NCBI GenBank assembly: GCA_021819035.1
Contig: JAKASL010000001.1
Coordinates: forward strand, 434,001 to 498,000
Direction of reading: 5' to 3'
DNA from: an archaeon
GTDB lineage: Archaea > Thermoproteota > Nitrososphaeria > Nitrososphaerales > Gagatemarchaeaceae
Length of the DNA stretch: 64,000 nt
Shown here piece by piece: positions 28,256-36,920 of the stretch. A program made the translations under genes and the position numbers. How positions within the stretch are numbered: the stretch's first letter is position 1; each line of letters begins with the position of its first letter. The notes under the pieces were generated by a model. That model worked only from the letters and a program-made list of their open reading frames with translations. It did not search any database and was not told the origin of the DNA.

Positions 28256-29980
28256 GTGTTCGACTACGGGAAGCTGCCGAGGGAGTTCAGACGGAGATAC
28301 GTCCCCGAGGGCATCAAGTTCGAGTGGGGGGACGTCTCCAAGGTGTTCGAGGAACTCTCCTCCAGGGTCATCGCCAGCCCGCAGGAGTTCGAGAGGTGGG
28401 TCCTCGACGCGTCAGAGTTCGACGCCTACCTCTACGAGCAGAGGGCGATCCGCTACATCAACAGCACCAGGCAGACCGACAACACGGAGTTCACGAAGGC
28501 CTATGAGGACTACGTGGAAAGGCTGGAGCCGAGGATCAAGGTCGCCTCCTTCGAGCTACTGAAGAGGTACGCGGCTTCGCCGTTCCGGAGCGCCCTCCCA
28601 AGGTCCTATGCCATGGAGGAAAGGCGGCGGGACGCCGCCGTCAAGACCTTCAGGGTCGAGAACGTCGAGCTGGAGAAGCAGGACTCAGCTCTCTCCCAGG
28701 CCTACCAGCGGACCATGGGGGCGATGACCGTACAGTATCGCGGCCAGGAGCGGACGCTCCAGCAGATGGCGAAGTTCCTCGAAGAAACGGACCGCGGGGT
28801 CAGAGAGGAGGCCTGGCGCCTTGCGAACGAAAGGGTCATCAGAGAAAGCGGGGCCCTCGACGACCTCTACACCAGGATGGTGAGCCTGCGCGACGCGGAG
28901 GCGAGGAACGCGGGGTACGGCGGCTTCGAAGACTACGTGTTCGCAAAGAAGAACAGGTTCGACTACACCCCCGCCGACTGCGTCAGCTTCCACGATGCCG
29001 TCGAGGAGTACATAGTCCCGCTGAGCAGGGAGCTAGACAGGGCGAGGGAGGAGAAGATGAGGGTGGACGTGCTGCGGCCCTGGGACCTCAACGTCGACCC
29101 CGATGGGCTGCCTCCGCTCTCCCCGTTCGCCGACATAGACGGCCTCGTCGTGGGGGCAAAGAAGGTGGTGGCCGAGGTCGACGCGGAGCTGTCTGGCTAC
29201 TTCGACAGGATGGCCGGGCTCGAACTCCTCGACCTCGACAGCAGGAAGGGGAAGGCGCCCGGCGGCTACCAGGACGAGCTCGCGGAGCTCAGGCTCCCCT
29301 TCATCTTCATGAACGCTGCGAAGCGAGACAGCGACGTGCGGACCCTGTTGCACGAGGCGGGGCACAGCTTCCACACCTTCCTCATGAGTAAGAGCGGGCT
29401 CCCTTTCTTCAACGCGGGCGAGAACCTCCCCCTCGAGTTCGCCGAGGTGGCTTCGATGTCCATGGAAATCGTCTCCGGGGAGCACTACGGCGGGGTCTTC
29501 TACGACCAGGACGGGGCCCGCCGCTCCAACTGGTGGGAGGCGGCGGCCAACATCAAGCTGTTCGCCTGGATAGCCACCATAGACGCCTTCCAGCACTGGG
29601 TGTACCACCACCCCGACCACTCCCCTGAGGAGCGCGCCCGGGCCTGGCTCGCGACACTCGACAGGTTCTGCGGACAGGAGAGCTACGAAGGCGTCGAGGA
29701 CGCGAGGAGGTACCGATGGCAGAGGCAGCTCCATCTCTACGAGTCCCCGTTCTACTACATAGAGTACGGCGTCGCTCTCACCGGTGCCCTGGGGGTCTGG
29801 GCGCGGTACAGGGAGGACAGGCGGGACGCCATCGAGGCTTACAGGGGTGCGCTCTCGCTGGGGGCGACGAAATCCCTCCCTGAGCTCTTCGAAGCCGCGG
29901 GGCTCAAGTGGGGCTTCGGGGACACGGCCGTGAGGCGGTGCGCCGGCGTGCTCCGCTCCGCCATCAGGGAGTACGGCTGA
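28256..29980 (+). CDS. pepF: M3 family oligoendopeptidase F
   Basis: The 574-residue protein has the zinc site HEAGHSFHTF (about residue 365), followed by the second ligand region (FAEVASMSME) and an IEYGVALTGALGVW C-terminus, all typical of oligoendopeptidase F. It is predicted cytosolic and degrades short peptides. The GTG start lies about 30 bp after a CATAAGTAT TATA-like box near 28218. It is followed after 6 bp by a membrane-protein gene. Confidence 0.92.
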   Translation: MFDYGKLPREFRRRYVPEGIKFEWGDVSKVFEELSSRVIASPQEFERWVLDASEFDAYLYEQRAIRYINSTRQTDNTEFTKAYEDYVERLEPRIKVASFELLKRYAASPFRSALPRSYAMEERRRDAAVKTFRVENVELEKQDSALSQAYQRTMGAMTVQYRGQERTLQQMAKFLEETDRGVREEAWRLANERVIRESGALDDLYTRMVSLRDAEARNAGYGGFEDYVFAKKNRFDYTPADCVSFHDAVEEYIVPLSRELDRAREEKMRVDVLRPWDLNVDPDGLPPLSPFADIDGLVVGAKKVVAEVDAELSGYFDRMAGLELLDLDSRKGKAPGGYQDELAELRLPFIFMNAAKRDSDVRTLLHEAGHSFHTFLMSKSGLPFFNAGENLPLEFAEVASMSMEIVSGEHYGGVFYDQDGARRSNWWEAAANIKLFAWIATIDAFQHWVYHHPDHSPEERARAWLATLDRFCGQESYEGVEDARRYRWQRQLHLYESPFYYIEYGVALTGALGVWARYREDRRDAIEAYRGALSLGATKSLPELFEAAGLKWGFGDTAVRRCAGVLRSAIREYG

Positions 29981-29986
29981 ACAGGC

Positions 29987-30673
29987 ATGTTCCTGGACGC
30001 AGGGATCCTGCTCGCCGCGCTGGGTATAACCACCCTGGAGCTCGCGGAGGCTGCGGCGGTCGGGCTGGCACTGTTCGCCGAGTCACGGAGCGCTCTCGCA
30101 TTCGCCTACGTCACGGCAGGGTGCACGGCAGTCTTCGTCCCCGCTTTTCTGGCCGCCGACGCGATATCGTTGCTCCCAGTGGTCTACATCCGGCTCGTGG
30201 GGGGCGTCCTGCTGTTGTACTTCGGGCTGAGGCTGGCGAGGAGCGCCAGGAGGTCGGTGGTGAGGAGCAGGACGACAGGCTTCAAGCCAGAGACGTTCGA
30301 TAGGGGGGTGATGTACACCGGGTTCTCGGTGGGGGCGGTCGAGGCGTTCGAAGCGTCCATCGTCCTCGTCGGCCTCCTCCCCCAGAGCTTCCCCTCCGCG
30401 GGGGCTGGGTTCGCTGCCGGGGTGGCGCTCGTGATAGTCGCCACGTTCGCCCTGCGGTCCCAGGTCAGGAAGGTGAAGCAGGCTGTCATGAAGGTCGCGG
30501 TATCAGCGATCCTGCTCACCTTCTCTGTCTTCTGGTTCGGCGAGACCGCGCTCATGCTCAACGACATCCTCCTCGTCCCGATCTTCCTGGCCTTCGCCTT
30601 GGGTGTCTACACCTTCGCCAACCGGCCGGTCCCGCCCCCCAACAGTCCCGGGGAGCCCCTCCAGAAGACATAA
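29987..30673 (+). CDS. Six-helix membrane protein, COG4280/TMEM165-like
   Basis: The 228-residue product has six or seven hydrophobic segments in two related halves. Each half has an acidic residue inside a membrane helix (TTLELAEAAAVG near residue 14 and GAVEAFEASIVLVG near 120), as in the UPF0016/COG4280 cation transporter group. It begins 6 bp after pepF. An ion or metabolite transport function is inferred from the fold only. Confidence 0.7.
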   Translation: MFLDAGILLAALGITTLELAEAAAVGLALFAESRSALAFAYVTAGCTAVFVPAFLAADAISLLPVVYIRLVGGVLLLYFGLRLARSARRSVVRSRTTGFKPETFDRGVMYTGFSVGAVEAFEASIVLVGLLPQSFPSAGAGFAAGVALVIVATFALRSQVRKVKQAVMKVAVSAILLTFSVFWFGETALMLNDILLVPIFLAFALGVYTFANRPVPPPNSPGEPLQKT

Positions 30674-30844
30674 GTTGTCTGGGGCTGACATGGGACCCTT
30701 GCGCCTCCCAGTGGGAGCCCTGGGCTCACGCCACACGGTGCGGTCCGGAAATATGTCACCACCGGACGGCAACGGAAGGACCCCCTCGGCCGTCGGACCT
30801 CCCAGCCGCTCGCCATACCCGGAGGCAGGGCAAAGGGAAGCTCG

Positions 30845-31804
30845 ATGGACGGTATAACGGTAGGGGTGTTCGGCACCGACCAGGGAGCGAAGTCCTCCTT
30901 CGAGAGCTCGGTGGCGAAGAAGAGCGAGGCGGAGGGCATCGCCGTCTATTCGAGGACCGAAGGGGGACGTCGCTACTCGTTGTTGGACACGTCAGACTAC
31001 CCGGAGAAGATCCAGGGCTACGCCAGGATCGCATCCCTGGCGGACCACGCCCTCTACTTCTACCCTAGCTCGGGGCGGCTGGCAGCCCCTGACGGCGAGC
31101 TCGCCATCCTGATAGGGGCGTTCGGGCTCCGCGGGACGCTGGAACTCCTGGACGGGGCCGTCCCAGCCGCCGCTGCAGTGTCCGCGCTGAAGGGGACTCC
31201 CGTCGCGGGCTTCAGGCAGGAGGAGCGCCTCTCAGGCTCCTCCGCCATAGACCTCAGTTCCGCTGCCCCAAGGGAAGACTTCGCCCTGGAAAGGACCCTG
31301 GTCTACGTCGACAGGGCCTTCACGGTGAAGGGGGTAGGGACCGTGGCTCTGGGGTTCGTCCTCTGTGGGACCGTTTCGGTACACGACCAGCTCCGCCCAG
31401 TCCCTAGCCCGCCGGAGACGCGGGCGGACGTGAAGGGGATACAGGTGAACGACGTTGACTTCCAGTCGGCCGGACGGGGGATCCGGGTGGGGCTCTCGCT
31501 CAGGGGGGTCGAGCCAAAAGACCTCGAAAGGAGCCACTGGCTGGACGACGGATCCTTCGCGCTCGCTGACACGTTGCGCTTCGGTTTCACGAAATCCCCC
31601 TTCTACAGACAGGAGGTCGCCCCCAGGGACCTCCACATCCAGCTCCCAGGGGAGATGGTCCCGGCCAGGGTGACTCAAGAAGGGGGGGTGGTGTCTGCGA
31701 AGCTCCCCTGGCCAGCCCCGGCCTGGGAGGGGATGAGAGGGGCCCTGGTCGACCTCAACGGAGGGGCCCTGAGGGTGGCCGGGGGGCTTTCATGCAAGCT
31801 TTAA
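30845..31804 (+). CDS. SelB/EF-Tu-like pseudo-GTPase
   Basis: The 319-residue protein has a translation-GTPase order but a damaged G domain. The first loop reads GTDQGAKSS instead of GxxxxGKT/S, and the DxxG and NKxD motifs are not recognisable. Residues about 155-240 form an EF-Tu domain-2 barrel (AFTVKGVGTVALGFVLCGTV), and the C-terminal part is domain-3-like. This matches archaeal SelB-like proteins found in organisms without selenocysteine. It may bind tRNA or ribosome without hydrolysing GTP. Confidence 0.72.
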   Translation: MDGITVGVFGTDQGAKSSFESSVAKKSEAEGIAVYSRTEGGRRYSLLDTSDYPEKIQGYARIASLADHALYFYPSSGRLAAPDGELAILIGAFGLRGTLELLDGAVPAAAAVSALKGTPVAGFRQEERLSGSSAIDLSSAAPREDFALERTLVYVDRAFTVKGVGTVALGFVLCGTVSVHDQLRPVPSPPETRADVKGIQVNDVDFQSAGRGIRVGLSLRGVEPKDLERSHWLDDGSFALADTLRFGFTKSPFYRQEVAPRDLHIQLPGEMVPARVTQEGGVVSAKLPWPAPAWEGMRGALVDLNGGALRVAGGLSCKL

Positions 31805-31828
31805 TCCCGGGGCTGCGCAAACAACCAG

Positions 31829-32386
31829 ATGCCAAACTCTGAGGTCGCAGTCTTCGGGAGCGGCTGCTTCTGGTGTTCGGAGGCTGTCTTCTCGGAGCTA
31901 CAGGGGGTGCTCGGCGTTACACCTGGCTACGCCGGGGGGAGCAAGCCCAACCCCTCCTACGAGGAGGTCTGCAGCGACGCCACGGGGCACGCCGAAGTCG
32001 CGAGGGTGACGTTCGACCCGGCGGCCATCAGCTACAGGGAGCTGCTCGAGGTCTTCTTCTCCACCCACGACCCGACCACCCTCAACAGGCAGGGGGCCGA
32101 CGTGGGGACCCAGTACAGGTCAGTTATCTTCTACGCGGACGAGCGGCAGAGGTCAGAGACGGACGCGATGATCCGGGAGCTCTCCAGCGAGGGGGTCTTC
32201 CGGAACCCCATCGTCACAGAGGTCGCCCCACTGGGTGCCTTCTATCCTGCCGAGGACTATCACCATGGATACTTCGCGCGCAACCCCTCCAAGCCTTACT
32301 GCCAGGCGGTCATCGCCCCGAAGCTAGCGAAGTTCAGGGCCCACTGGAAGGCGAAGCTGAAGGCCGCCCAGGTCCGCCCCGCCTGA
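31829..32386 (+). CDS. msrA: Peptide methionine sulfoxide reductase A
   Basis: The 185-residue product has the catalytic GCFWC motif (Cys13, Cys16) and the family segments [29 protein letters not shown] and [10 protein letters not shown]. It reduces methionine-S-sulfoxide in oxidised proteins. It starts 24 bp after the pseudo-GTPase gene and ends 5 bp before the kinase gene. Confidence 0.95.
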   Translation: MPNSEVAVFGSGCFWCSEAVFSELQGVLGVTPGYAGGSKPNPSYEEVCSDATGHAEVARVTFDPAAISYRELLEVFFSTHDPTTLNRQGADVGTQYRSVIFYADERQRSETDAMIRELSSEGVFRNPIVTEVAPLGAFYPAEDYHHGYFARNPSKPYCQAVIAPKLAKFRAHWKAKLKAAQVRPA

Positions 32387-32391
32387 GCCGA

Positions 32392-32964
32392 ATGCCAGGT
32401 GGGATGTTGAAGGGGATCCTCGGCATCACCGGGACCCCGGGGTCCGGCAAGAAGTCAGTCGCCCCCCTTGCGGCCGAACTACTAGGGGTGGGGTCTTTCA
32501 GCATCAACGAGCTCTCCCTGGCCCTCGGCTCTGCCAAGGCGGACGGTGACGGATACGAAGTGGACACCGCGATGCTCCGGCGGGAGATCCGTTCTATTGT
32601 CCCGAGGCCCTCGGTCCTCTACGGCCACCTCCTCCCTTCCGTCCTCGACCCTTCGCTGGCCGAGCGGGTGGTGGTGCTCAGGTGCGAGCCGAGGGTCCTG
32701 GGGGGGCGGCTCAGGGCCAGGGGATACCGGGGGGAAAAGGTGAGGGCGAACCTGGAGGCCGAGCTGATAGGCCTCATCGCGTCTGAGGCTTACAGGGCCT
32801 TCGGCGCACGGACGCGCGAGCTAGACACGACGTCGACGACCCCGGCGGAGGCAGCGGCCGCGGTGGTCACGCCATCGAGGGGCAGAGCGGGGGGGAGTCG
32901 CATCGACTGGACGCGGAGCTACGACTCCGCGCCGAAGCTGAGGTCGCTGCTCCCGACCGAATGA
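32392..32964 (+). CDS. AK6/Fap7-like adenylate kinase
   Basis: About 190 residues start with the P-loop GITGTPGSGKKS. The SINELSLALG segment, VVVLRCEPRVLGGRLRARGY and ELIGLIASEAY then match the archaeal AK6/Fap7 nucleoside kinase family, which also acts in small-subunit rRNA maturation. The Thr after GK is a Lys. The ATG at 32392 or 32404 are both possible; neither has a convincing ribosome site. The 3' end overlaps the convergent HerA-like fragment by 46 bp. Confidence 0.82.
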   Translation: MPGGMLKGILGITGTPGSGKKSVAPLAAELLGVGSFSINELSLALGSAKADGDGYEVDTAMLRREIRSIVPRPSVLYGHLLPSVLDPSLAERVVVLRCEPRVLGGRLRARGYRGEKVRANLEAELIGLIASEAYRAFGARTRELDTTSTTPAEAAAAVVTPSRGRAGGSRIDWTRSYDSAPKLRSLLPTE

Positions 32965-33710
32965 ACCCCTTCGGGGGCCACTTGGACCAGCATGGGCTTC
33001 TGGACGCGGGAGAGCCCCACCACTGCCTCGCCGACCTTCAGCCTGGTCAGGTGCCCCCGCTGCTTCTGGTCGAGCCCGAGGGAGTCGCCGACGAGGGAAA
33101 CGTCGTCAGGCCAGGCGAGCCTGTGGACTATCTTTGTCCCCGAGTTCTTGACAACCTCTGCGGCGACGTGGCTCGGGAACTGGGCGACGAACATCATCGC
33201 CTCCCCGAACTTCCTTAGCTCGGAAACCATCCTCTCCCCCACGGCGGGCGGGTCCTCAGCCCTCCTGGCGGGGGCGACGTTCCGGGCCTCCTCGACAACG
33301 GTCATGTGGTCAAGCGGCCCCTTCCGCTTCACCTTCTCCTCATAGACCATCTTGAGCAGGACGTCGCAGAAAACGGCCCTGGACTGGACGTCCCTGAGGT
33401 GCCCCAGCTCGACGCAGACCACTGTCCCGAGGAGCTCCTCCAGCCTTAAGGGGCCCGACCCACCCAGCGCCCTCCCGGACTGGCCTTCCGTCAGTGGGAC
33501 CAGCCTCCGCAGCAATGCCACCTTCGTCTCGTTGTCGTAGGCCGACCTCAGGGGATAGGACTCGATAGTCTTCACAAGGGCAGAAATGGTCGGGACCTCG
33601 TCGGTGGACAGCTCCGAGAGTCGCTTCTGCAGCGCGTTCCGGAACATGTATGCCTGAGGGTGGGTGAAGTGATAGATGTCGGAGAACCTAGAAGTTAAAC
33701 TTGACAGTAT
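32919..33710 (-). pseudogene. HerA/VirB4-like ATPase, C-terminal fragment
   Basis: From an ATG at 33647 the frame codes 242 residues with a Walker B-like MTVVEEARNVAP and the later PSHVAAEVVKNSGTKIVHRL region of HerA-type DNA translocases. The N-terminal half with Walker A is missing. The family-like sequence continues in frame upstream of the ATG (SRFSDIYHFTHPQAY) up to a TAG near 33711, so the gene was cut there. The break coincides with direct repeats and an integrase fragment. A residual short protein could still be made, but ATPase activity is not possible. Confidence 0.7.
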
Positions 33711-33739
33711 GTCCAGACTCTAAGCAGTCAAACTTGACG
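33694..33739. repeat. Two 12-bp near-palindromic sites at the truncation point
   Basis: GTTAAACTTGAC (33694-33705) and GTCAAACTTGAC (33728-33739) differ by one base. They contain the inverted repeat GTCAA/TTGAC and are 34 bp apart. They lie exactly between the truncated HerA-like gene and the integrase fragment, as recombinase core sites or repressor operators would. Confidence 0.5.
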
Positions 33740-33765
33740 GCTATTTCGGCCGTTGTCAACCAGGC

Positions 33766-33990
33766 TTGGTCGATATGAGGCGTATTCCTGTCACCCGGTC
33801 TGGGCGTAAAGGGAGTCTCACGCACGCCCACGACTTCAGGAAGTTCCGCAAGATGCAGCTCAGCGGGGCTGGGCTGAGCCGGGAGGACCAGGAGGTGCTG
33901 CTGGGGCACAGGATGGCGTACTACAAGCCGACCCTGGAGGCGGAGCTTGGGGGGGTCCTGAGGAGGCAACGAGCTCCCGGAGCGCCGTGA
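33766..33990 (+). pseudogene. Tyrosine recombinase (integrase), C-terminal catalytic fragment
   Basis: The frame codes a short tail with three catalytic elements of tyrosine recombinases in order and correct spacing: HDFRKF (His and Arg), LLGHR (second His) and the nucleophile Tyr in YYKPT. The sequence LSGAGLSREDQEVL resembles archaeal integrases. The upstream part, with the first catalytic Arg and the core-binding domain, is missing. It is a relic of an integrated element. Confidence 0.72.
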
Positions 33991-34166
33991 TTTCCTCGAG
34001 CCAGCGCTCCAGCTGGCTACACGGAATACGAACTGATGGCTTCGGTGCCTCCTCTGTCCCGCCCTTGGCAACCGAGTCGGCTTCCCGATTTAAGGCGGGA
34101 GATGCGACGAGGGGTTCGGGTCCGGTGGGACCCGCCCCCAAACAGGTTTGAAAAGTGGATTCCGAG

Positions 34167-34225
34167 TGCCGCGAGTCGGATTTGAGCCTACGTAGGTAGA
34201 CTCAAATGCTTTACGAATTCGCTAA
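34167..34225 (-). other. tRNA 3'-half-like sequence (attachment-site remnant?)
   Basis: On the minus strand an acceptor-like TCGCGGC plus A follows a T-arm (GTAGG-CTCAAAT-CCGAC, four of five pairs) and, further 5', an anticodon-loop-like TCGTAAA. No matching 5' acceptor strand (GCCGCGA) occurs upstream, so only a 3' half is present. Archaeal integrases commonly duplicate a tRNA 3' half, and an integrase fragment lies 180 bp away. The remaining bases of 33991-34255 hold no supported gene. Confidence 0.4.
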
Positions 34226-34255
34226 ATGACGATGGTAGCTATGGCAACTGACGAT

Positions 34256-34501
34256 TCAGGCATTTGTTTTCAAGGCCACTTTTTTCGTTGTAGCCAAAAC
34301 TCGGTCTATCCGATTCTGGATATCCTCTATCAATTCACCCATTTCGTCGTCGCAACTCTCGAACTGATCCATCAAGTCTGGGAAATTTTTATGGGCATTT
34401 TTGGCGTCCACATGTCTACGGTGCTTGGCGTACCAGTGCCTAAAAGGCTCGGGACAAGAGATCAGCGTCATCTCGATTTTTTCTCTTAGACATAGTGACA
34501 C
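34256..34501 (-). CDS. Small AT-rich hypothetical protein
   Basis: The 81-residue product is charged and helical with Cys, His and Trp residues. It is coded in DNA visibly poorer in GC than its neighbours. It starts with GTG and shares its upstream region with the divergent GYD gene. No family is recognised. Its position beside integrase and tRNA relics suggests a passenger left by a former element; it may not be expressed. Confidence 0.4.
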   Translation of the reverse strand: MSLCLREKIEMTLISCPEPFRHWYAKHRRHVDAKNAHKNFPDLMDQFESCDDEMGELIEDIQNRIDRVLATTKKVALKTNA

Positions 34502-34514
34502 TAACTTCGAGCCG

Positions 34515-34524
34515 TCTTAAATAA
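34515..34524. promoter_or_regulatory. Shared TATA region between divergent genes
   Basis: TCTTAAATAA on the plus strand is about 30 bp upstream of the ATG at 34550, consistent with a leaderless GYD transcript. The reverse strand reads TTATTTAAGA, suitably placed for the leftward small gene. Confidence 0.5.
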
Positions 34525-34549
34525 CTCCGATTGGCCCTTGTCGTCTGCC

Positions 34550-34816
34550 ATGTTGTTCATACGTCTGATCAGGCTGAAGAGCCCGTACGACAAGGAGCAG
34601 AAGGCGTGGTTCGACAAGAAGCATGACGAGGCGCTGGCGTGGGGCGTGAAGTTCACGCGGACATACTTCACCCTTGGCAAGTACGATGTGGTGTCCATCA
34701 TCGAAGCTCCCGACGAGAAGGCGGCCATGAGATACGCCATGGCGACCTCGGAAGTAGCTTCGTCAACGACCCTAGTCGCGGTGGGCAAGGAAGAAGTCGA
34801 CACCTGGCTATCATAG
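34550..34816 (+). CDS. GYD domain protein
   Basis: The 88-residue product has the GYD ferredoxin-like pattern, with YFTLGKYDVVSIIEAPDEKAAMRYAM as the core followed by a T-x-T-like ending. GYD proteins are small dimeric stress-linked proteins of unknown biochemistry. The ATG at 34550 is preferred over a TTG at 34538 because of the TATA spacing. It opens a long set of plus-strand metabolic genes. Confidence 0.82.
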   Translation: MLFIRLIRLKSPYDKEQKAWFDKKHDEALAWGVKFTRTYFTLGKYDVVSIIEAPDEKAAMRYAMATSEVASSTTLVAVGKEEVDTWLS

Positions 34817-34911
34817 CCGCGCAAGTCGCTTCGCCGCTTCCAACCGAGCAACCGGAATGCAAGGCGTCATAGGATAAATAACGGGACGGAAAATCCAACA
34901 AAGCGAGTGAC

Positions 34912-35934
34912 ATGAAGCAGAAGGAGTTCGCCGAAGTCGTGGAGTCGCTCACCAGCGCGAGGGAGCCATTCGCCGTAGCGACGGTGGTGAAGACAGAAGG
35001 GTCGTCCCTGGGCAAGCCGGGCTTCAAGGCCATCGTTTCAGGCGCGGGCGAGATCCTCTACGGCACGATGGGAGGCGTCTGCCCCGAGACCGCCATAGTG
35101 GCGGCGGCCAAGATGACCATGCGGACGAGAAATCCCAAGGTTGTCAAGGTCTTCCTGGAAGGGCCAGACAAGGCCGTGGGAGCCGCACTCCGAGGTCATG
35201 GTGATGACGAAATCTACGTCGAAACCAACTGCGGCGGTATGATGGAGATCTATGTTGAGCCTTACCTCCCACAAGAGAGGCTGATCCTCATTGGCCAGGG
35301 CGGCAAAGACGAGGTCGAAGAAGCCCTCGTCCGGATCGCCAAGGTCCTGGACATCACCGTCGTCGTCATCGACCACAGCCCGATGCTATCTGAGAAACCC
35401 GACCAGTTGATCCAAGACCCCGCCTACGACATCAGCTCGTTCGGCTTCACGGACTCGGATTCCGTCGTCGTCCTGACCAAGGGCGAAAGAGACGTTGAAA
35501 CACTGCAGGCTCTCTCGAAGTCCAAGCCTAGATTCGTTGGTATGGTGGCGAGCCTCCAAAGAGCGAAAGAGGACTTTGCCAAGCTCAGGAAGGCGGGAGT
35601 CAAGGAATCGTTCGTAGCATCCATCAAGGCACCGGTGGGGGCCGACATAGGCGCTGTGTCTGCGGGAGAAATTGCGGTCAGCATATTGAGCGAGGCCATA
35701 GCTACCAAGTACAACAAGGACATCATCAGCAGGGCCCACCAAGGGCAGGACAGTCCGCCCGTCGAGAAACCACTCGGCGAACCGGGGGACACGCAGGTCA
35801 AGGCAAGGAGGACCATGCTCCTCTTTGCTGGCTACACCGAAGCCGAGCTCGCAGAGATGGGAGACCTCTCAGCCATGACCTCCCAAAGGTTCAGCGAACT
35901 TGTGAAGAGATGGAAGAGGCCCGGGGACGCCTAG
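34912..35934 (+). CDS. xdhC: XdhC/CoxF-type molybdenum hydroxylase maturation factor (copy 2)
   Basis: This 340-residue protein is closely similar along its length to the product at 20050-20874: EPFAVATVVKTEG, YVEPYLPQERLILIGQGGKD and APVGADIGAVSAGEIAVSI. It carries an extra C-terminal tail of about 60 residues ending in a helical SQRFSELVKRWKR segment. It likely delivers sulfurated Moco to the second hydroxylase (40679-44420). A TAAATAA box lies about 35 bp upstream of the ATG. Confidence 0.87.
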   Translation: MKQKEFAEVVESLTSAREPFAVATVVKTEGSSLGKPGFKAIVSGAGEILYGTMGGVCPETAIVAAAKMTMRTRNPKVVKVFLEGPDKAVGAALRGHGDDEIYVETNCGGMMEIYVEPYLPQERLILIGQGGKDEVEEALVRIAKVLDITVVVIDHSPMLSEKPDQLIQDPAYDISSFGFTDSDSVVVLTKGERDVETLQALSKSKPRFVGMVASLQRAKEDFAKLRKAGVKESFVASIKAPVGADIGAVSAGEIAVSILSEAIATKYNKDIISRAHQGQDSPPVEKPLGEPGDTQVKARRTMLLFAGYTEAELAEMGDLSAMTSQRFSELVKRWKRPGDA

Positions 35935-35972
35935 GGATAGCCACATCTAGGAGCCTGCGCAGAAACTTCCAA

Positions 35973-36503
35973 ATGGAACTCTTCGAGTCGCTACAAAGAC
36001 GCAGAGCAGTCAGGGATTTCACAACGGCGCCCGTGCCAGAAGATATTCTGAAGAAGCTGGTCTATGCAGCTAGGAGGGCACCGACGGTGGGCAACGCGCC
36101 TTACAGGAGAATTCTCCTGGTGAACAACCCCGCAACGATAAGGCTGGTCAAGCAGGTCTCGCCCGGCATCAGAGGGTCCCCGGCCGCGCTCATAATCATG
36201 ATTACCGACCTTGACGCGGCGAAGCAACTCGGTAGGCTGGGTGCCATCTGCTCGCCCATGGACGCGGGTGCAGCTGCGGAGAACGTCTTGTTAGCTGCTG
36301 TGGACCTAGGCCTAGGTGCATGTCTTGCGAAATCCTATTCAGAGGAGGGCCTGAAAGAGATTCTCGATATACCGGCGAACTGCAGGACCGAAATCATTGT
36401 CCAGTTGGGGTACCCCAAGAAGGAGCTGCCCCCCTCTGTCAAGCCAAAGGCGGACGCCGATGCCATTTATCTCGACAGGTATGGCAGGACTTGGGAAGCA
36501 TGA
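35973..36503 (+). CDS. Nitroreductase family flavoprotein
   Basis: The 176-residue product has the FMN-binding N-terminal motif RRRAVRDFTTAPVP, then ARRAPTVGNAPYRRILLV, and GAAAENVLLAAVDLGLGACL in the second half, all typical of NADH oxidase/nitroreductase enzymes. The ATG at 35973 starts at MELFESLQRRRA, the family N-terminus. The stop overlaps the next start (ATGA), indicating coupling. Confidence 0.9.
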   Translation: MELFESLQRRRAVRDFTTAPVPEDILKKLVYAARRAPTVGNAPYRRILLVNNPATIRLVKQVSPGIRGSPAALIIMITDLDAAKQLGRLGAICSPMDAGAAAENVLLAAVDLGLGACLAKSYSEEGLKEILDIPANCRTEIIVQLGYPKKELPPSVKPKADADAIYLDRYGRTWEA

Positions 36504-36817
36504 CCGAAGAAGGTTCGATGGGACCCAACGATTACGTGTATGATTTGGCGATGTTCCTTCTCGCGAGTGCGCGAGGTTGTCTGGACGAGCCTCCTCACTA
36601 CGGGCCGCTCAGGCTCATGCAGGCCCTGAGCAGGCTCGCGACCGCGTCCCGACAAGTGCCGTGCATCAGCGCGGACGAGTTCCTCCTTGCGGCGAAGAAG
36701 AAGATAGACGAGAACGAGCATATCGCGTTCCAGTCTGAAGAGGAGTTCACAAAATTCCTGGATTCAATGATAAGGGAGTTCACGGCCGAGCTTAAGCGCC
36801 GAAACAAAGCCAAATAG
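36500..36817 (+). CDS. DUF6092-like small protein
   Basis: The 105-residue helical product contains YDLAMFLLASARGCLDEPPHYG and GPLRLMQALSRL, the pattern of DUF6092 proteins. Function is unknown. It overlaps the nitroreductase stop by 4 bp and so belongs to that operon. Confidence 0.75.
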   Translation: MTEEGSMGPNDYVYDLAMFLLASARGCLDEPPHYGPLRLMQALSRLATASRQVPCISADEFLLAAKKKIDENEHIAFQSEEEFTKFLDSMIREFTAELKRRNKAK

Positions 36818-36920
36818 CCAGATTTAGTTGGCGCCGACTATTCTGGGGCCCGAACTTAGCTGATAAGATTCGCCTTCTCGTATCAACTCTTAAATCATTG
36901 ACACGGCCCGTTCCCAAGTC

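Noticed and set aside
33860-34141. Minus-strand frame with a QLERWLEEITALREL segment opposite the integrase fragment
   Set aside because: The helical segment looks protein-like, but most of the frame is Pro/Ala-rich antisense of the integrase tail and there is no credible start near the TTAAATC box.
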